From assembly GCA_946614095.1 (NCBI GenBank), contig CAMOGG010000012.1, positions 1 through 35,281 on the forward strand: a stretch of DNA of 35,281 nucleotides. Reading direction: 5' to 3'. Shown here one piece after another: positions 1 through 10,222 of this stretch; within the stretch, counting starts at the first letter, position 1; each line of letters begins with the position of its first letter. The notes below the pieces were generated by a model. The model was given only the letters and a program-made list of their open reading frames with translations. It ran no database searches and was not told where the DNA came from. The translations under genes and the position numbers were made by a program. This stretch comes from an uncultured Caryophanales bacterium (lineage in GTDB: Bacteria; Bacillota_I; Bacilli_A; RF39; UBA660).

Positions 1-20
1 AGAACTACTTTTGTAGTTCT
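1..20 (-). terminator. Hairpin at the 3' end of the first minus-strand gene (probable intrinsic terminator; T-tract lies outside the window)
   Basis: AGAACTAC-TTTT-GTAGTTCT perfect inverted repeat containing the stop codon of the 5..631 ORF. Confidence 0.6.
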
Positions 21-631
21 ACTAAGCTTAGTTTGATATCATCATGGATAAATACTAATTCTGCTTCTTTTTGATAACTTGAGAAGGCATCATCTGTATA
101 AGACCAGTTTACTTTTACAAAATATGCTTTATCATCTTTTTCTTCTCCATATTCATATTCTTTTTGTTCTACATTTTCTATTTCTATATTTGTAACTACT
201 GGTAGTGATTGTTTTCTATTATTATAAATATTATTTTCTATATATTTATAATAAGTATCTTGAGCATTTTGTAAGAAGTTTTCTCTAATCAATTCATAAA
301 CAAAGTCTACTCCACCAATATCTGTTTTAGCAGTTTTATCTTTTAGAGAATAGAAGTCATAAATAAACATTTCTGATATTTTTCTTACATATTTTTCTTC
401 ATCTACTTCAGATTCTGATAAGATTTTTTTTAATTCTTTAAACATTTCTTTATAAGTAGTTGGTTTATTCTCTTTTAATTTGTAGCCATACTTTTCTATT
501 TCATTAATTACTTTTGTTTCTTTTACTTCTTCTTTTGTATTAAATTGTTGGTAGATGAAATATCCTGCTACTCCTATTAGGATGATAAATAATACAAGTA
601 ATACTCTTTTTACTTTCTTTTTTAATTTCAT
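5..631 (-). CDS. Membrane-anchored hypothetical protein (single N-terminal TM)
   Basis: 208-aa ORF with N-terminal KKK plus hydrophobic segment; directly downstream of the LtaS-like gene. Confidence 0.75.
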   Translation of the reverse strand: MKLKKKVKRVLLVLFIILIGVAGYFIYQQFNTKEEVKETKVINEIEKYGYKLKENKPTTYKEMFKELKKILSESEVDEEKYVRKISEMFIYDFYSLKDKTAKTDIGGVDFVYELIRENFLQNAQDTYYKYIENNIYNNRKQSLPVVTNIEIENVEQKEYEYGEEKDDKAYFVKVNWSYTDDAFSSYQKEAELVFIHDDIKLSLVELQK

Positions 632-633
632 AG

Positions 634-2697
634 CTATCCTTCAGTGCTCCCTTCTACATTCTTTTTTGGATTTAATAAATCAAATACAATCATATCATTA
701 GAAACATCCAATAATTTATTTGCATATTCTGTTGTATTTGTTATGGTTTCTTCTGATATTGGTTCATCTGATAATGGCAGATATGTTGCTTTTTGACTAT
801 TATAGTATAATTGATTATTTACCCAGTTTCCATTAGGGAAGACAACAACATTATTATCTTTAATATTGTAAATATCATGTCCTAAGGCATATTTATTGTA
901 GAATCCAAACATATTTCCTAATGTTGGCATGACGTCATACATTCCCATTACATTTGTGTTTGTAAAATTTAATTTTGTTCCTTTCATATCTTTTGTCCAG
1001 ATAATAAATGGAACTTTTCTTCCTAGTTCATATTGATAGGAATCATATTCTTTGTATTCTGGATTATCTTTATCTAAGGTACTATCATTTTCTTTATCAT
1101 AATTATATAAACGATTATATTCTTTCTTTGGTAGTCTTGCATCATGATCTCCATATAAGACAATTACTGTATTTTCTAATAAACCTTTTTCTTCTAGTCC
1201 AGTTATAAATTCTCCTAAAGCACTATCAGCATAATGAATAGACTTAAAATAATTTCCTAACTTGGTCTCTTCCATATATGGGTAGATTACTTCTTCTGTT
1301 GTACCATCTTCTTTTGTAATTGTTTCTTTTATATCTACTGGGAATTCTCCATATTTTTCTACTTCTGAGAATGGTGTATGATTTGATAACATAATTAATA
1401 ATCCATACCATTTTTCTTTTTTTTCATTAATTTTTTCTATTTTTTCTATTGATTGTCTAAAGAATTCTTTATCGGAAAGTCCTAAACCAATGATGTTTTC
1501 TTTTGTTACTTCATAATCTGTTTTACTGTAAAAACGATTATATCCTAAATTCTTATGCATGGTTCTACGATTCCAAAAGTCTGCATTATTCGCATGCATA
1601 CTAAAGGTATAGTAACCTTTTTCTTCTAATAATTTTGGAATTGCGATATAAGTACGATCTGAATAAGATACAAAGGCTGTTCCACTTTTTGTTGGCATCA
1701 ATGAAGTATTATACGTTAATTCAGAATCACTACTCGTTCCAACACTTACTTGGGAATAAAAATTTGAAAAGTACATTCCTTCTTTTGATAAGCGATTTAA
1801 ATTGGGGGTAACTTCTTGACCATTAAACGTTAAATCAATGACATTAGTCATCATACTTTCTGCATGTATTGCAATTACATTTTTTCCTTCAAATATATTC
1901 GTATACTCATTTGGCTCTGCAGATTCTGGAATATTTTGAAAATAATCTGTAAAATTTTTATTGGCTTTATCATAGCCGAACATTGAATTAATCTTTGGCT
2001 GAATAGATGTTACCAAATCATTAATCTGATAAACATAGATTCCAAATCTCATGACTACATATTCTTTATTCCATTGTTTTAAAAATCTAGAAACATCTAA
2101 TGATGTGAGTGTTATTAAGAATAATACTAATAAGATTCCTGTAAAACTTAATGATTTAATTGTTTTCTTTCTACGTTCTGCTTTTAATTCAATTTTATTA
2201 TAATAGCTTTTCTTTTTCAATTTATAGTGAATCATTATTAATACTAATGGTCCAATTAAATATATTAAATCTTTTAATTGAAGAACATTTTCTACTACAG
2301 CATCTCCTACATCACCAATATATTGTGTTAGGGATAACATTGAAATAGAAGCAAATGATGTATAGAATGTATAATATACAGAATTAATCATACAGATAGC
2401 AGTAAAGAAAGCTGTTAGTGAAAAAAAGTAAGTAAACCGATTCTTTGGTTTGAATAAATATCCAAAAGCTCCTAATAATGTAACGATAATAGTATCTGCT
2501 AGAATAGCTTTCCATGATAAAAAGTTTTCAATGGAGCGCATGCAGAAAAATCTTAAAACTGTAGAATTTAAGATATTTATCACAACAAAAGACAAAAATA
2601 ATGTATTATTTTTGAAATATTCTCTTACTAAATGATTTTTCTTTATTGCTTTTATTGCATTGAGTTGTTTTTTTATAAAATTTCTTAATACTTTCAT
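634..2697 (-). CDS. LTA synthase-family sulfatase / phosphoglycerol transferase-like membrane protein
   Basis: N-terminal TM helices then sulfatase domain (NVIAIHAESM...GTSSDSELTYNTSLMPT...SMHANNADFWNR...YGDHDARL). Start revised from ORF 2745 to the internal ATG at 2697, preceded by AAGGAGATAAT. Confidence 0.9.
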   Translation of the reverse strand: MKVLRNFIKKQLNAIKAIKKNHLVREYFKNNTLFLSFVVINILNSTVLRFFCMRSIENFLSWKAILADTIIVTLLGAFGYLFKPKNRFTYFFSLTAFFTAICMINSVYYTFYTSFASISMLSLTQYIGDVGDAVVENVLQLKDLIYLIGPLVLIMIHYKLKKKSYYNKIELKAERRKKTIKSLSFTGILLVLFLITLTSLDVSRFLKQWNKEYVVMRFGIYVYQINDLVTSIQPKINSMFGYDKANKNFTDYFQNIPESAEPNEYTNIFEGKNVIAIHAESMMTNVIDLTFNGQEVTPNLNRLSKEGMYFSNFYSQVSVGTSSDSELTYNTSLMPTKSGTAFVSYSDRTYIAIPKLLEEKGYYTFSMHANNADFWNRRTMHKNLGYNRFYSKTDYEVTKENIIGLGLSDKEFFRQSIEKIEKINEKKEKWYGLLIMLSNHTPFSEVEKYGEFPVDIKETITKEDGTTEEVIYPYMEETKLGNYFKSIHYADSALGEFITGLEEKGLLENTVIVLYGDHDARLPKKEYNRLYNYDKENDSTLDKDNPEYKEYDSYQYELGRKVPFIIWTKDMKGTKLNFTNTNVMGMYDVMPTLGNMFGFYNKYALGHDIYNIKDNNVVVFPNGNWVNNQLYYNSQKATYLPLSDEPISEETITNTTEYANKLLDVSNDMIVFDLLNPKKNVEGSTEG

Positions 2698-2766
2698 ATT
2701 ATCTCCTTGCTTAATCATTATACCACTATCAGTATTTCTTTTCAATCTTAGTATTTTGTCAAAAAA

Positions 2767-2784
2767 AAAGTATTATTATACTTT
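2767..2784 (-). terminator. Intrinsic terminator after the SipW-like gene
   Basis: Minus strand AAAGTAT-AATA-ATACTTT followed by T-run. Confidence 0.7.
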
Positions 2785-3327
2785 CTTTTTCACTCTATTT
2801 TTTCTTTGCTTTATAGTAGAAAGAATACTCCCTACTAATACATCTAAGGCAACAATTCCTATTAAAAAGTGGAATAATCCAGTATGTTTATTAAAATAAT
2901 TAATATATTTTCCAGCATAAAGTATTTTTATTCCTGCTACTTTTCCTAATATTTTTGAGTACTTTTTTACTTTTATTTGACTATTTCCATCATTGATTTG
3001 ATAAGAATAATCAGAAGAAGAGGAATCTTTGGGAGCTAATACTCGGTGTATTGTACTAATTTTGTAATCATTACCATCTTTAAAAAGAATCATATCATTT
3101 TCTACTAATAATACTGGTTCTACTTTTTGATAATAAATTAATGTACCTTTTTTCAAGGAAGCATTACTATTGTATCCTTCTATTGTTAGCATTTTATATC
3201 CAAAAAGCATCGGAATAAAAAATATTAAATAACAAAATATTAATAGAAAACATATATCTGAAACTATTTTTACACCTGTCTTTAGTATTTTAAATGGTAA
3301 TTTTAAATTTCCTTCGCTATCGTACAT
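2776..3327 (-). CDS. SipW-type (ER-type) signal peptidase I homologue, probably catalytically altered
   Basis: Two TM segments flanking a SipW-like core: EGYNSNASLKKGTLIYY where GSMEPT is expected, and TIHRV (His box) retained. Start revised to MYDSEG (3327), after AGGGAGAG. Confidence 0.65.
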   Translation of the reverse strand: MYDSEGNLKLPFKILKTGVKIVSDICFLLIFCYLIFFIPMLFGYKMLTIEGYNSNASLKKGTLIYYQKVEPVLLVENDMILFKDGNDYKISTIHRVLAPKDSSSSDYSYQINDGNSQIKVKKYSKILGKVAGIKILYAGKYINYFNKHTGLFHFLIGIVALDVLVGSILSTIKQRKNRVKKKV

Positions 3328-3328
3328 C

Positions 3329-4168
3329 TTAACTCTCCCTATCATTCTCTTTTTTTATATTGATAGTACCATAATTACTTGCATTAATAATCATACCTAA
3401 TACAAATATATAGGATAATAAGTATACCCATAATAGTAATACTAATATATTAGAGATACTTCCATAAAAAATATCATATTTTGCAAATTTTTCAACATAG
3501 AATGCAAATATTTCTGTTGAGAGAATCCAACATACTGTTGTGAATATAGCTCCTTTATTGGTTGTATGACTAGGTATTTCTTGATCTGGAGCAATTACAT
3601 ACATCAACTTAATATTAAAGAATAGTATTAATATAATTAATGGATATTTTAATATGATTAGCATTTCTTGAATAATACTTGAAACAATTCCATCTCCTAG
3701 TATTTCTTCTATGATTTGAAATAGACTACTACCAAATACTGGTACTATTAATAAAAACATAAATAGACTTACTAATATTAAAATCATTAGAATTGCTTTT
3801 GCTCTCCTATTTATAATATTATCTGGTTTTACTTTATAGATTTCATTAGATGTATTAATCATGGAATATGTTCCATTAGATGCTAGAAGAAATGCTGAAA
3901 AATAGAAAACAATAATATTAAAATTAATTCCATTTCCTAAAATAATACTGTTGATAATATCTGATACTTCTGTTGGAACCGTATTATTAATAATTCTACT
4001 CATTTCTTCTGTTGAAATGGATAATGTTGCAGCAATCGTTGCGATTAAAGCTACTAATGGAATAATTGTTACAACAAGAAAAAAAGCAAGTTGACCTGGC
4101 AATATTCTCATCTCTGGTTTTGATAATAAATTGAATATTTTCCTTGTAAAGTCTCTTGCTTTTTCCAT
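3329..4168 (-). CDS. YihY/virulence factor BrkB family membrane protein
   Basis: 279 aa, ~6 TM; N-terminal ILPGQLAFFLVVTIIPL and downstream pattern typical of YihY. Confidence 0.88.
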   Translation of the reverse strand: MEKARDFTRKIFNLLSKPEMRILPGQLAFFLVVTIIPLVALIATIAATLSISTEEMSRIINNTVPTEVSDIINSIILGNGINFNIIVFYFSAFLLASNGTYSMINTSNEIYKVKPDNIINRRAKAILMILILVSLFMFLLIVPVFGSSLFQIIEEILGDGIVSSIIQEMLIILKYPLIILILFFNIKLMYVIAPDQEIPSHTTNKGAIFTTVCWILSTEIFAFYVEKFAKYDIFYGSISNILVLLLWVYLLSYIFVLGMIINASNYGTINIKKENDRES

Positions 4169-4178
4169 TCTATCACCT

Positions 4179-6218
4179 TTATTTATATTCTTCTTTGTTG
4201 GTAATCATTTCTAGAGTTGCTTCATTAATGGCATCATCTAGTGTTTTTATTTCATCTGTAATCATACTAAAGCCAACTGCTGCTCCAAATTCATGTGGAA
4301 GATTTTTCATTTCCTTAGAAAGCTTTTTCGTATAAGTACTCATTTGTCTTTCACTATAACCTACTAAATAAATCAAAAATTCATTTCCATCTGTTCGAAT
4401 AATCTCACTATTTTCTAGTTGGGTATTTACTAAAATACCAGCAGCTTTAATAATCAATTGGTCTCCTTCTTCATGACCATAATTATCATTTACATACTTC
4501 ACGTTATTTAAATCTACCATAACAATTGATTGAGGGAATACTTCACATTCTTCCCATTCTTTCATTTTGATATTTAGATAATTTCTATTCTTTAGTGAAG
4601 TTAACATATCTGTATATTTATGTCGATCTGTAATTTTAATTTTCTTTATTTTCTTTTTTCTCTTAATAATTAGATAAATAACTGTTAATGCTACTAAAGG
4701 AACTAGAATTGCTACTAAAACCATAATATATACTTGTTCAAATGTAGAGTCTTCTAGAATAGAAGCATTTAAATTTTCAATTCCTAAGTTTCTATAATTA
4801 TAATAAGAATTTGTATTTATAATATAATTGAATAAATCATAAAAAGCTTCATTATTATTTTTTACCATAAATCTATAATCGTTCATCATGGTATCTTGAT
4901 ATAATAATTTCAATTTTTTAAACTTATCATTTTGATAATAAGAATAGATTTCTCTATCTACAGCAATTAGTCTTGATCCAGCTTTTTTTACAAGATTATC
5001 TATATTATTATACTCTTTGATATTTGCTCTAGAATTATTTGAAAAATAATTATAAAGAGAATCTCCTTTTAACATTACTACGTCTTGTCCTTTTAAGCTT
5101 TCAAAAGAATTGACAATATGATTATCTTCTTGATTTCCTAGAATAACATAATCTTCCACAAAAGTAGATAATGTTGCTAGATATTTATCATTATTATAAT
5201 TGTAATAATCAAAATAAACATCAACTTTTCCTTTTTCAATAGCAGCTTGAAGTTCTTTTTTACTCTTATATTTTTTATATTTAAAATTAATATCTGCTAG
5301 TCTAGAAACTCTATTAATATATTCTCCTGCAATACCAGCAACTTTATTGTTTACTTTTACTTCATATGGTGGATTTTCTACATAACCATATACATAATTC
5401 TTAGATATTAGTTTTGCTTTCGTTTTTGCATCTAAATCATTTTTTTCTAAATAATAGCTTAGATATGCATTATTGTATTCATCCACATACTTTGTCTGAC
5501 GCCATTTATTATAATATTTTGTTACTATGTCATTTAGTTTTTTATTACTATCACTTAAAGTAATAACAATTTGTTTATTTAATTCTGTAAAATAATAGTT
5601 TACTGAGTATTTATCTTTTTCAATAGTATAGTCCAAGTACATAATGTTTGGAACTATAATCATATTAACACTACCAGAGTCTAAAGCTTTATATAATTCC
5701 GTTATATTTTCATATGATTTATAGGAAAGATTCGTTCCACTTTTTAAATAGAAACTTACTTCTTCGGAATCACTTTCTAATACTCCAAAGATAATATTTT
5801 TCATATCTGTAATATGATTTATTCTTTGATAAGTTTTTCCTACCGCAACATAGTTATCATTAAATAGAAATAAGTTCTTATCTGTTAGCTTTTCTTCATT
5901 ACTTAATATTTGAATTCTTAAATTGTCTGTTGTTGGAGTTGAAGTTTTTAAATATGGGATTTTGTTGAACTCAAGCCCAATTTTCTTTTCAAAGTCATCA
6001 ATAAAGTCAAAGATTACACCTTCTCCATTTGTTCCATATAAGGGATAATCATTTACTACTTCAAAGTCATAAGTCTTATCTTTGTTCTCTTCTACCCATC
6101 TTTTTTCAGAAACTGTTAATGTCGTTGTTTTATCTTCTTTATTGTAATAACGATATACAAATACAAATGTTGTGATTGCGATGATGATTGGTAAAATAAT
6201 TATTAATTTCTTTTTCAT
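4179..6218 (-). CDS. Tandem SBP_bac_3-like periplasmic sensor with C-terminal GGDEF-family domain
   Basis: Two solute-binding-like modules, TM, then TDMLTSLKNRNYL...MVDLNNVKYVNDNYGHEEGDQLI...IIRTDGNEFLIYLVG. Confidence 0.88.
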   Translation of the reverse strand: MKKKLIIILPIIIAITTFVFVYRYYNKEDKTTTLTVSEKRWVEENKDKTYDFEVVNDYPLYGTNGEGVIFDFIDDFEKKIGLEFNKIPYLKTSTPTTDNLRIQILSNEEKLTDKNLFLFNDNYVAVGKTYQRINHITDMKNIIFGVLESDSEEVSFYLKSGTNLSYKSYENITELYKALDSGSVNMIIVPNIMYLDYTIEKDKYSVNYYFTELNKQIVITLSDSNKKLNDIVTKYYNKWRQTKYVDEYNNAYLSYYLEKNDLDAKTKAKLISKNYVYGYVENPPYEVKVNNKVAGIAGEYINRVSRLADINFKYKKYKSKKELQAAIEKGKVDVYFDYYNYNNDKYLATLSTFVEDYVILGNQEDNHIVNSFESLKGQDVVMLKGDSLYNYFSNNSRANIKEYNNIDNLVKKAGSRLIAVDREIYSYYQNDKFKKLKLLYQDTMMNDYRFMVKNNNEAFYDLFNYIINTNSYYNYRNLGIENLNASILEDSTFEQVYIMVLVAILVPLVALTVIYLIIKRKKKIKKIKITDRHKYTDMLTSLKNRNYLNIKMKEWEECEVFPQSIVMVDLNNVKYVNDNYGHEEGDQLIIKAAGILVNTQLENSEIIRTDGNEFLIYLVGYSERQMSTYTKKLSKEMKNLPHEFGAAVGFSMITDEIKTLDDAINEATLEMITNKEEYK

Positions 6219-6219
6219 G

Positions 6220-6678
6220 CTAACTCTCCGCTCTATCTTTCGTCCATACTAATGCATCTTTGGTATGATGTTTATATCCAATGATTGGAAATTGACTAGT
6301 ATTTGTATCATTTTCAATTAATACTTGAATATCATAGAATTTTTTTTCAACATCACTAAATGGTTCAATTGCCTTTGAGCCAAGCTCCTTAGCACTATCA
6401 AGAGTAGCGTCATTGGCTTTGATAATAATATATATTAATCTTCCTGCTACTCTTACTTCTACACTAGAGGTTTTATCACTTAAAGAAGATTTTACTTTTT
6501 CTTTAGTTTCTGAAGTAATTGGGATTTTATCAATACCCTCTAATCTACTTCCATAGATTGCTTTATTTTCATTATAAGATAATTCTTTTTTTACTAGAAA
6601 GACTGCTATGATTATAAGAACAATGATTCCTAGTCCTACTAGTGCATTTTTATGCTTTTTTATATATTTATTATTCAT
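6220..6678 (-). CDS. Hypothetical single-TM protein
   Basis: 152-aa ORF with N-terminal TM; immediately upstream of the GGDEF gene. Confidence 0.7.
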   Translation of the reverse strand: MNNKYIKKHKNALVGLGIIVLIIIAVFLVKKELSYNENKAIYGSRLEGIDKIPITSETKEKVKSSLSDKTSSVEVRVAGRLIYIIIKANDATLDSAKELGSKAIEPFSDVEKKFYDIQVLIENDTNTSQFPIIGYKHHTKDALVWTKDRAES

Positions 6679-6738
6679 ATCATCACATCCTAATATAATT
6701 TATTATACACTAAGTATCAGTCCTTTTCAACGAGGAAA

Positions 6739-8160
6739 TTATTGTAATTCTTCTTTTAAAATGTCATTTGCCATTTTAGGATTTGCTTTTCCTTTTGTTT
6801 CCTTCATAACTTGGCCCATTAAGAATTTTATGGCTCTATCATGGCCATTTTGATAGTCTGTTACACTTTCTGGATTTGCTTTAATGATTTTTTTAATAAC
6901 TTCTCTAATTTCTGCATCATCTGTAATATTTTCAATTCCTTGTTCTTTCATAATGGTTTGTATAGACTTATCACTTTCTAAAATTACTTCTAGTATTTCT
7001 TTTAGATTCTTACTTGTTAATGTATTATTATCTATTAGATTTACTAATTCAATAAATCTTTCTTTTGATAATGTTGTATCTGTTATTTCCTTTTCTTTTT
7101 TATTTAAGTATGCTGATATATCTCCTAATAATAAATTACTTGCTGTTTGATGAGATATTTTTTCTTCTAATAAGTTATTAAAATAATCACTTAAACTTCT
7201 GTTTTGAATCAATTTTTTCGTATTGATTTCGGATACTCCTAAGGATAAATACTTTTCTCTTCGTTCATCTGGTAACATTGGAATTGTTTTTCTCACACTA
7301 TCAATTCTTTCTTCTGTTACAATGACAAATGGGATATCTGGCTCTGGGAAATATCGGTAATCATTACCAGTTTCTTTAACACGCATAAGAACTGTATCCC
7401 CTAATTTATCATCAAAACGTCTCGTTTGTGGCTTAAAAGTATCTCCTGCATCATAGATTTTTGCTTGGCGCTCTATTTCTTTTTCAATACTTAATCCTAC
7501 GTTAGAGATTGAACCAATGTTTTTGATTTCGGCTTTTGTACCAAATGGATCTGATTCTTTTTTACGGATTGAAACGTTTGCATCCGCTCTCATGGAACCT
7601 TCTTCCATTTTACAATCAGAAATGTCACTATAGAAAAGTAATTCTCTAAGTTTCTCTAAATAAGCTTTGGCTTCTTTTGATGTTGTCATACATGGTTTTG
7701 TAACAATTTCTATTAATGGTACTCCTGCTCTATTGAAATCTAGTAATGTTTTTTCTCCTCTATGAGTTGATTTACAGGTATCTTCCTCAATGTGCATTTC
7801 TTCGATATAAACTTTTTTCTTTTCACCATCTACTTCTATTTCGACATATCCATCATAACCAATTGGGGTTGCAAATTGTGTGATTTGATAGTTCTTTGGA
7901 TTATCTGGATAAAAATAATTCTTTCGATCAAAATGCATTTCACGTCTTATTTTGCAGTTTAAGACAGTAGCTGCTTTGATTGCTAGATTAAGAACTTCTT
8001 CATTTAAAGTTGGAAGTGTTCCTGGATAACCCAAATCAATTACATTTGTTAGGGAATTGGCCATTTGTCCATAACCATTTTCTGATGATGAAAAGATTTT
8101 GGTCTTTGTCTTTAATTCTACATGTACTTCGACACCAATTGTTGCAATATAATTACTCAT
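6739..8160 (-). CDS. gatB: Asp-tRNA(Asn)/Glu-tRNA(Gln) amidotransferase subunit B
   Basis: VGVEVHVELKTKTKIFSS, FDRKNYFYPDNPKNYQITQ, YRYFPEPDIP; C-terminal YqeY-like tail. Start refined to MSNYIATIG after GGAGGTG. Confidence 0.98.
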   Translation of the reverse strand: MSNYIATIGVEVHVELKTKTKIFSSSENGYGQMANSLTNVIDLGYPGTLPTLNEEVLNLAIKAATVLNCKIRREMHFDRKNYFYPDNPKNYQITQFATPIGYDGYVEIEVDGEKKKVYIEEMHIEEDTCKSTHRGEKTLLDFNRAGVPLIEIVTKPCMTTSKEAKAYLEKLRELLFYSDISDCKMEEGSMRADANVSIRKKESDPFGTKAEIKNIGSISNVGLSIEKEIERQAKIYDAGDTFKPQTRRFDDKLGDTVLMRVKETGNDYRYFPEPDIPFVIVTEERIDSVRKTIPMLPDERREKYLSLGVSEINTKKLIQNRSLSDYFNNLLEEKISHQTASNLLLGDISAYLNKKEKEITDTTLSKERFIELVNLIDNNTLTSKNLKEILEVILESDKSIQTIMKEQGIENITDDAEIREVIKKIIKANPESVTDYQNGHDRAIKFLMGQVMKETKGKANPKMANDILKEELQ

Positions 8161-9607
8161 TCTTTTCACCTCCGTATGGATTTAGGTCTAGGTTTAATTC
8201 TTTTTCTAAGGCACTTGCTAAAGAATAGATTTTTGCTTCTTCAAAAGAATTTGCGATAATTTGCATTCCAATAGGCATATGATTTTTATCAAATCCAATT
8301 GGTATATTTAAACCAGGCAAACCGGCCATATTGACTGGTATTACTAGAACATCATCCATGAATGATTTTGACGGATCATCCATTGGATCTGTTAGAAGAT
8401 ATGCAGTGGTCGTCGTAGTTGGTCCAATGATATAATCATAATCTTTGAATACATTTTTAAATTCTTGTTTCATATCATCTCTTATTGATAATGCTTTATA
8501 GAAATATTCTCTTGCATTTTCTCCACTTAAAAGATATGACCCTACCATAATTCTTCTTTTTACTTCTTTTCCAAATCCTTCAGCACGTGTTCCAAAATAT
8601 AAATCACGAATATCTTTTGGATTTTCTTTTGAATGACCATAACGAATACCATCGAATCTAGCTAAATTGGAAGATGCTTCTCCCATCGCAATAATCTGAT
8701 AAAGAGTTACTGCATGTTCTAGATATTTCATATCAATATAATCGACTTTTGCTCCGAGTTTTTCTAATGTTTTTTCTGTTTCTTTTATTTTATCAATGAT
8801 TTCATCATCTACAATATCACTAACAAAATAGTTTGGAATAGCAATTTTCTTACCCTTAATACTTTTTCCAATCAACTTGGTAAAGTCTTCTTCTTCTTTT
8901 TTTGCACTAGTTAAGTCTTTTTCGTCATGTCCTACAATAGCATTTAGTAATAGTGCGTTTTCATAGACGTTTTTTGTCATTGGTCCTATTTGGTCAAGAC
9001 TTGATGCAAACGCTACTAATCCATAACGGGATACTCTTCCATACGTTGGCTTCATTCCTACAATTCCTGTGTAACTAGCAGGTTGTCTGATACTTCCTCC
9101 TGTATCGCTTCCAAGTGCAAATAAAACATCCCTTGCTGCTATGGTAGATGCACTTCCTCCACTGGAACCTCCTGATATTTTATCTTTATTCCAAGGATTA
9201 TGAGGAGCTCCAAAGTAACTAGTTCTTGAACTTGATCCCATGGCAAATTCATCCATATTGGTTTTTCCAATAATAATCATATGCTTTTCTTTTATTTTTT
9301 CTACCACTGTGGCATTATAAATTGGTATAAAATTCTCTAACATGTGAGATGCACAAGTAGTACGTAGATTTTTTGTTACAATATTATCTTTTACAGCAAT
9401 AGGAAGTCCAAATAGAATATTATCTACTGGTAAGCTTTCTAACTCTTTGGCTTCTTTTAAAGCTTCTTCTTTATTTAACGTGATGTAAGCATTACAATCA
9501 GACTTTTCAATATTATCAAAAGCTTCTTCTACTAGGTCAATTGGTTTTATTTTTTTAGCTTTTAATAATTTGTGTATTTCTTCTATTGGTTGATTTAAAT
9601 ACTTCAT
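8153..9607 (-). CDS. gatA: Asp-tRNA(Asn)/Glu-tRNA(Gln) amidotransferase subunit A
   Basis: Amidase signature GGSSGGSASTIAARDVLFALGSDTGGSIRQPAS. Confidence 0.98.
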   Translation of the reverse strand: MKYLNQPIEEIHKLLKAKKIKPIDLVEEAFDNIEKSDCNAYITLNKEEALKEAKELESLPVDNILFGLPIAVKDNIVTKNLRTTCASHMLENFIPIYNATVVEKIKEKHMIIIGKTNMDEFAMGSSSRTSYFGAPHNPWNKDKISGGSSGGSASTIAARDVLFALGSDTGGSIRQPASYTGIVGMKPTYGRVSRYGLVAFASSLDQIGPMTKNVYENALLLNAIVGHDEKDLTSAKKEEEDFTKLIGKSIKGKKIAIPNYFVSDIVDDEIIDKIKETEKTLEKLGAKVDYIDMKYLEHAVTLYQIIAMGEASSNLARFDGIRYGHSKENPKDIRDLYFGTRAEGFGKEVKRRIMVGSYLLSGENAREYFYKALSIRDDMKQEFKNVFKDYDYIIGPTTTTTAYLLTDPMDDPSKSFMDDVLVIPVNMAGLPGLNIPIGFDKNHMPIGMQIIANSFEEAKIYSLASALEKELNLDLNPYGGEKNE

Positions 9608-9915
9608 TATGCTCCCTCACTTTCTCCAATAACAACTGGTACTTGGATGTAATTTCCACTATGACGTGGAGCGTTTTCTAGGACTTTCTTTGGATCTAAC
9701 ATTTCTCTAGGTTCATCTTTTCTTAACTCCGTATTATTACTCCATGGAGCTATTAAGATTTCATCATCATATCCTTTTACATCATTTATTTTTTCTACGT
9801 CATTTAATAGTTTTTTTAATTCTACTTGATATTTCTTTATTTCTTCCTCTGTTACAGCAATACGAGCAAGTTCTGCTACATGTAACACTTCTTCTTTTGT
9901 TAATTTTTCTTTCAT
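9607..9915 (-). CDS. gatC: Asp-tRNA(Asn)/Glu-tRNA(Gln) amidotransferase subunit C
   Basis: EVLHVAELARIAVTEEEIKKYQ...; position upstream of gatA. Start refined to MKEKLT after AAAGGAG. Confidence 0.95.
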   Translation of the reverse strand: MKEKLTKEEVLHVAELARIAVTEEEIKKYQVELKKLLNDVEKINDVKGYDDEILIAPWSNNTELRKDEPREMLDPKKVLENAPRHSGNYIQVPVVIGESEGA

Positions 9916-9943
9916 GGAATAAACTCCTTTCATAACTCTTATT

Positions 9944-9952
9944 ATTATAACA
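9944..9952 (-). promoter_or_regulatory. Putative extended -10 promoter for gatCAB
   Basis: TGTTATAAT on minus strand ~30 nt upstream of gatC start; -35 is weak. Confidence 0.5.
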
Positions 9953-10222
9953 TAGATATTATTTGTATGCAGAAGAAATGATTAAAAACATGGCTTAAAC
10001 CTTTTTATTCATTTACTTCCAATCTTTCTACTCCTTTTCCATAAGTCTAATTATTATGCTCATCGTTTTACTATTTTTCTGTTATTCTTTCTACTTTTTA
10101 ATTATTCAAGCAATAATATTTCTAAGGTGTTAAGTCTTATGTCTTTCATAATACTATTTTCTTACTACTACATTAAGTCTAAAATACATTTATTTATCAC
10201 ATTCGAAAAGTTTTTCAATAAA

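Noticed and set aside
1008-1208. Plus-strand ORFs antisense to long minus-strand genes (1008..1208, 2160..2348, 9744..9935, 21863..22051 and similar)
   Set aside because: Low-complexity Leu/Phe/Ile/His/Tyr-rich translations lying wholly inside confident genes; typical spurious ORFs in AT-rich DNA.
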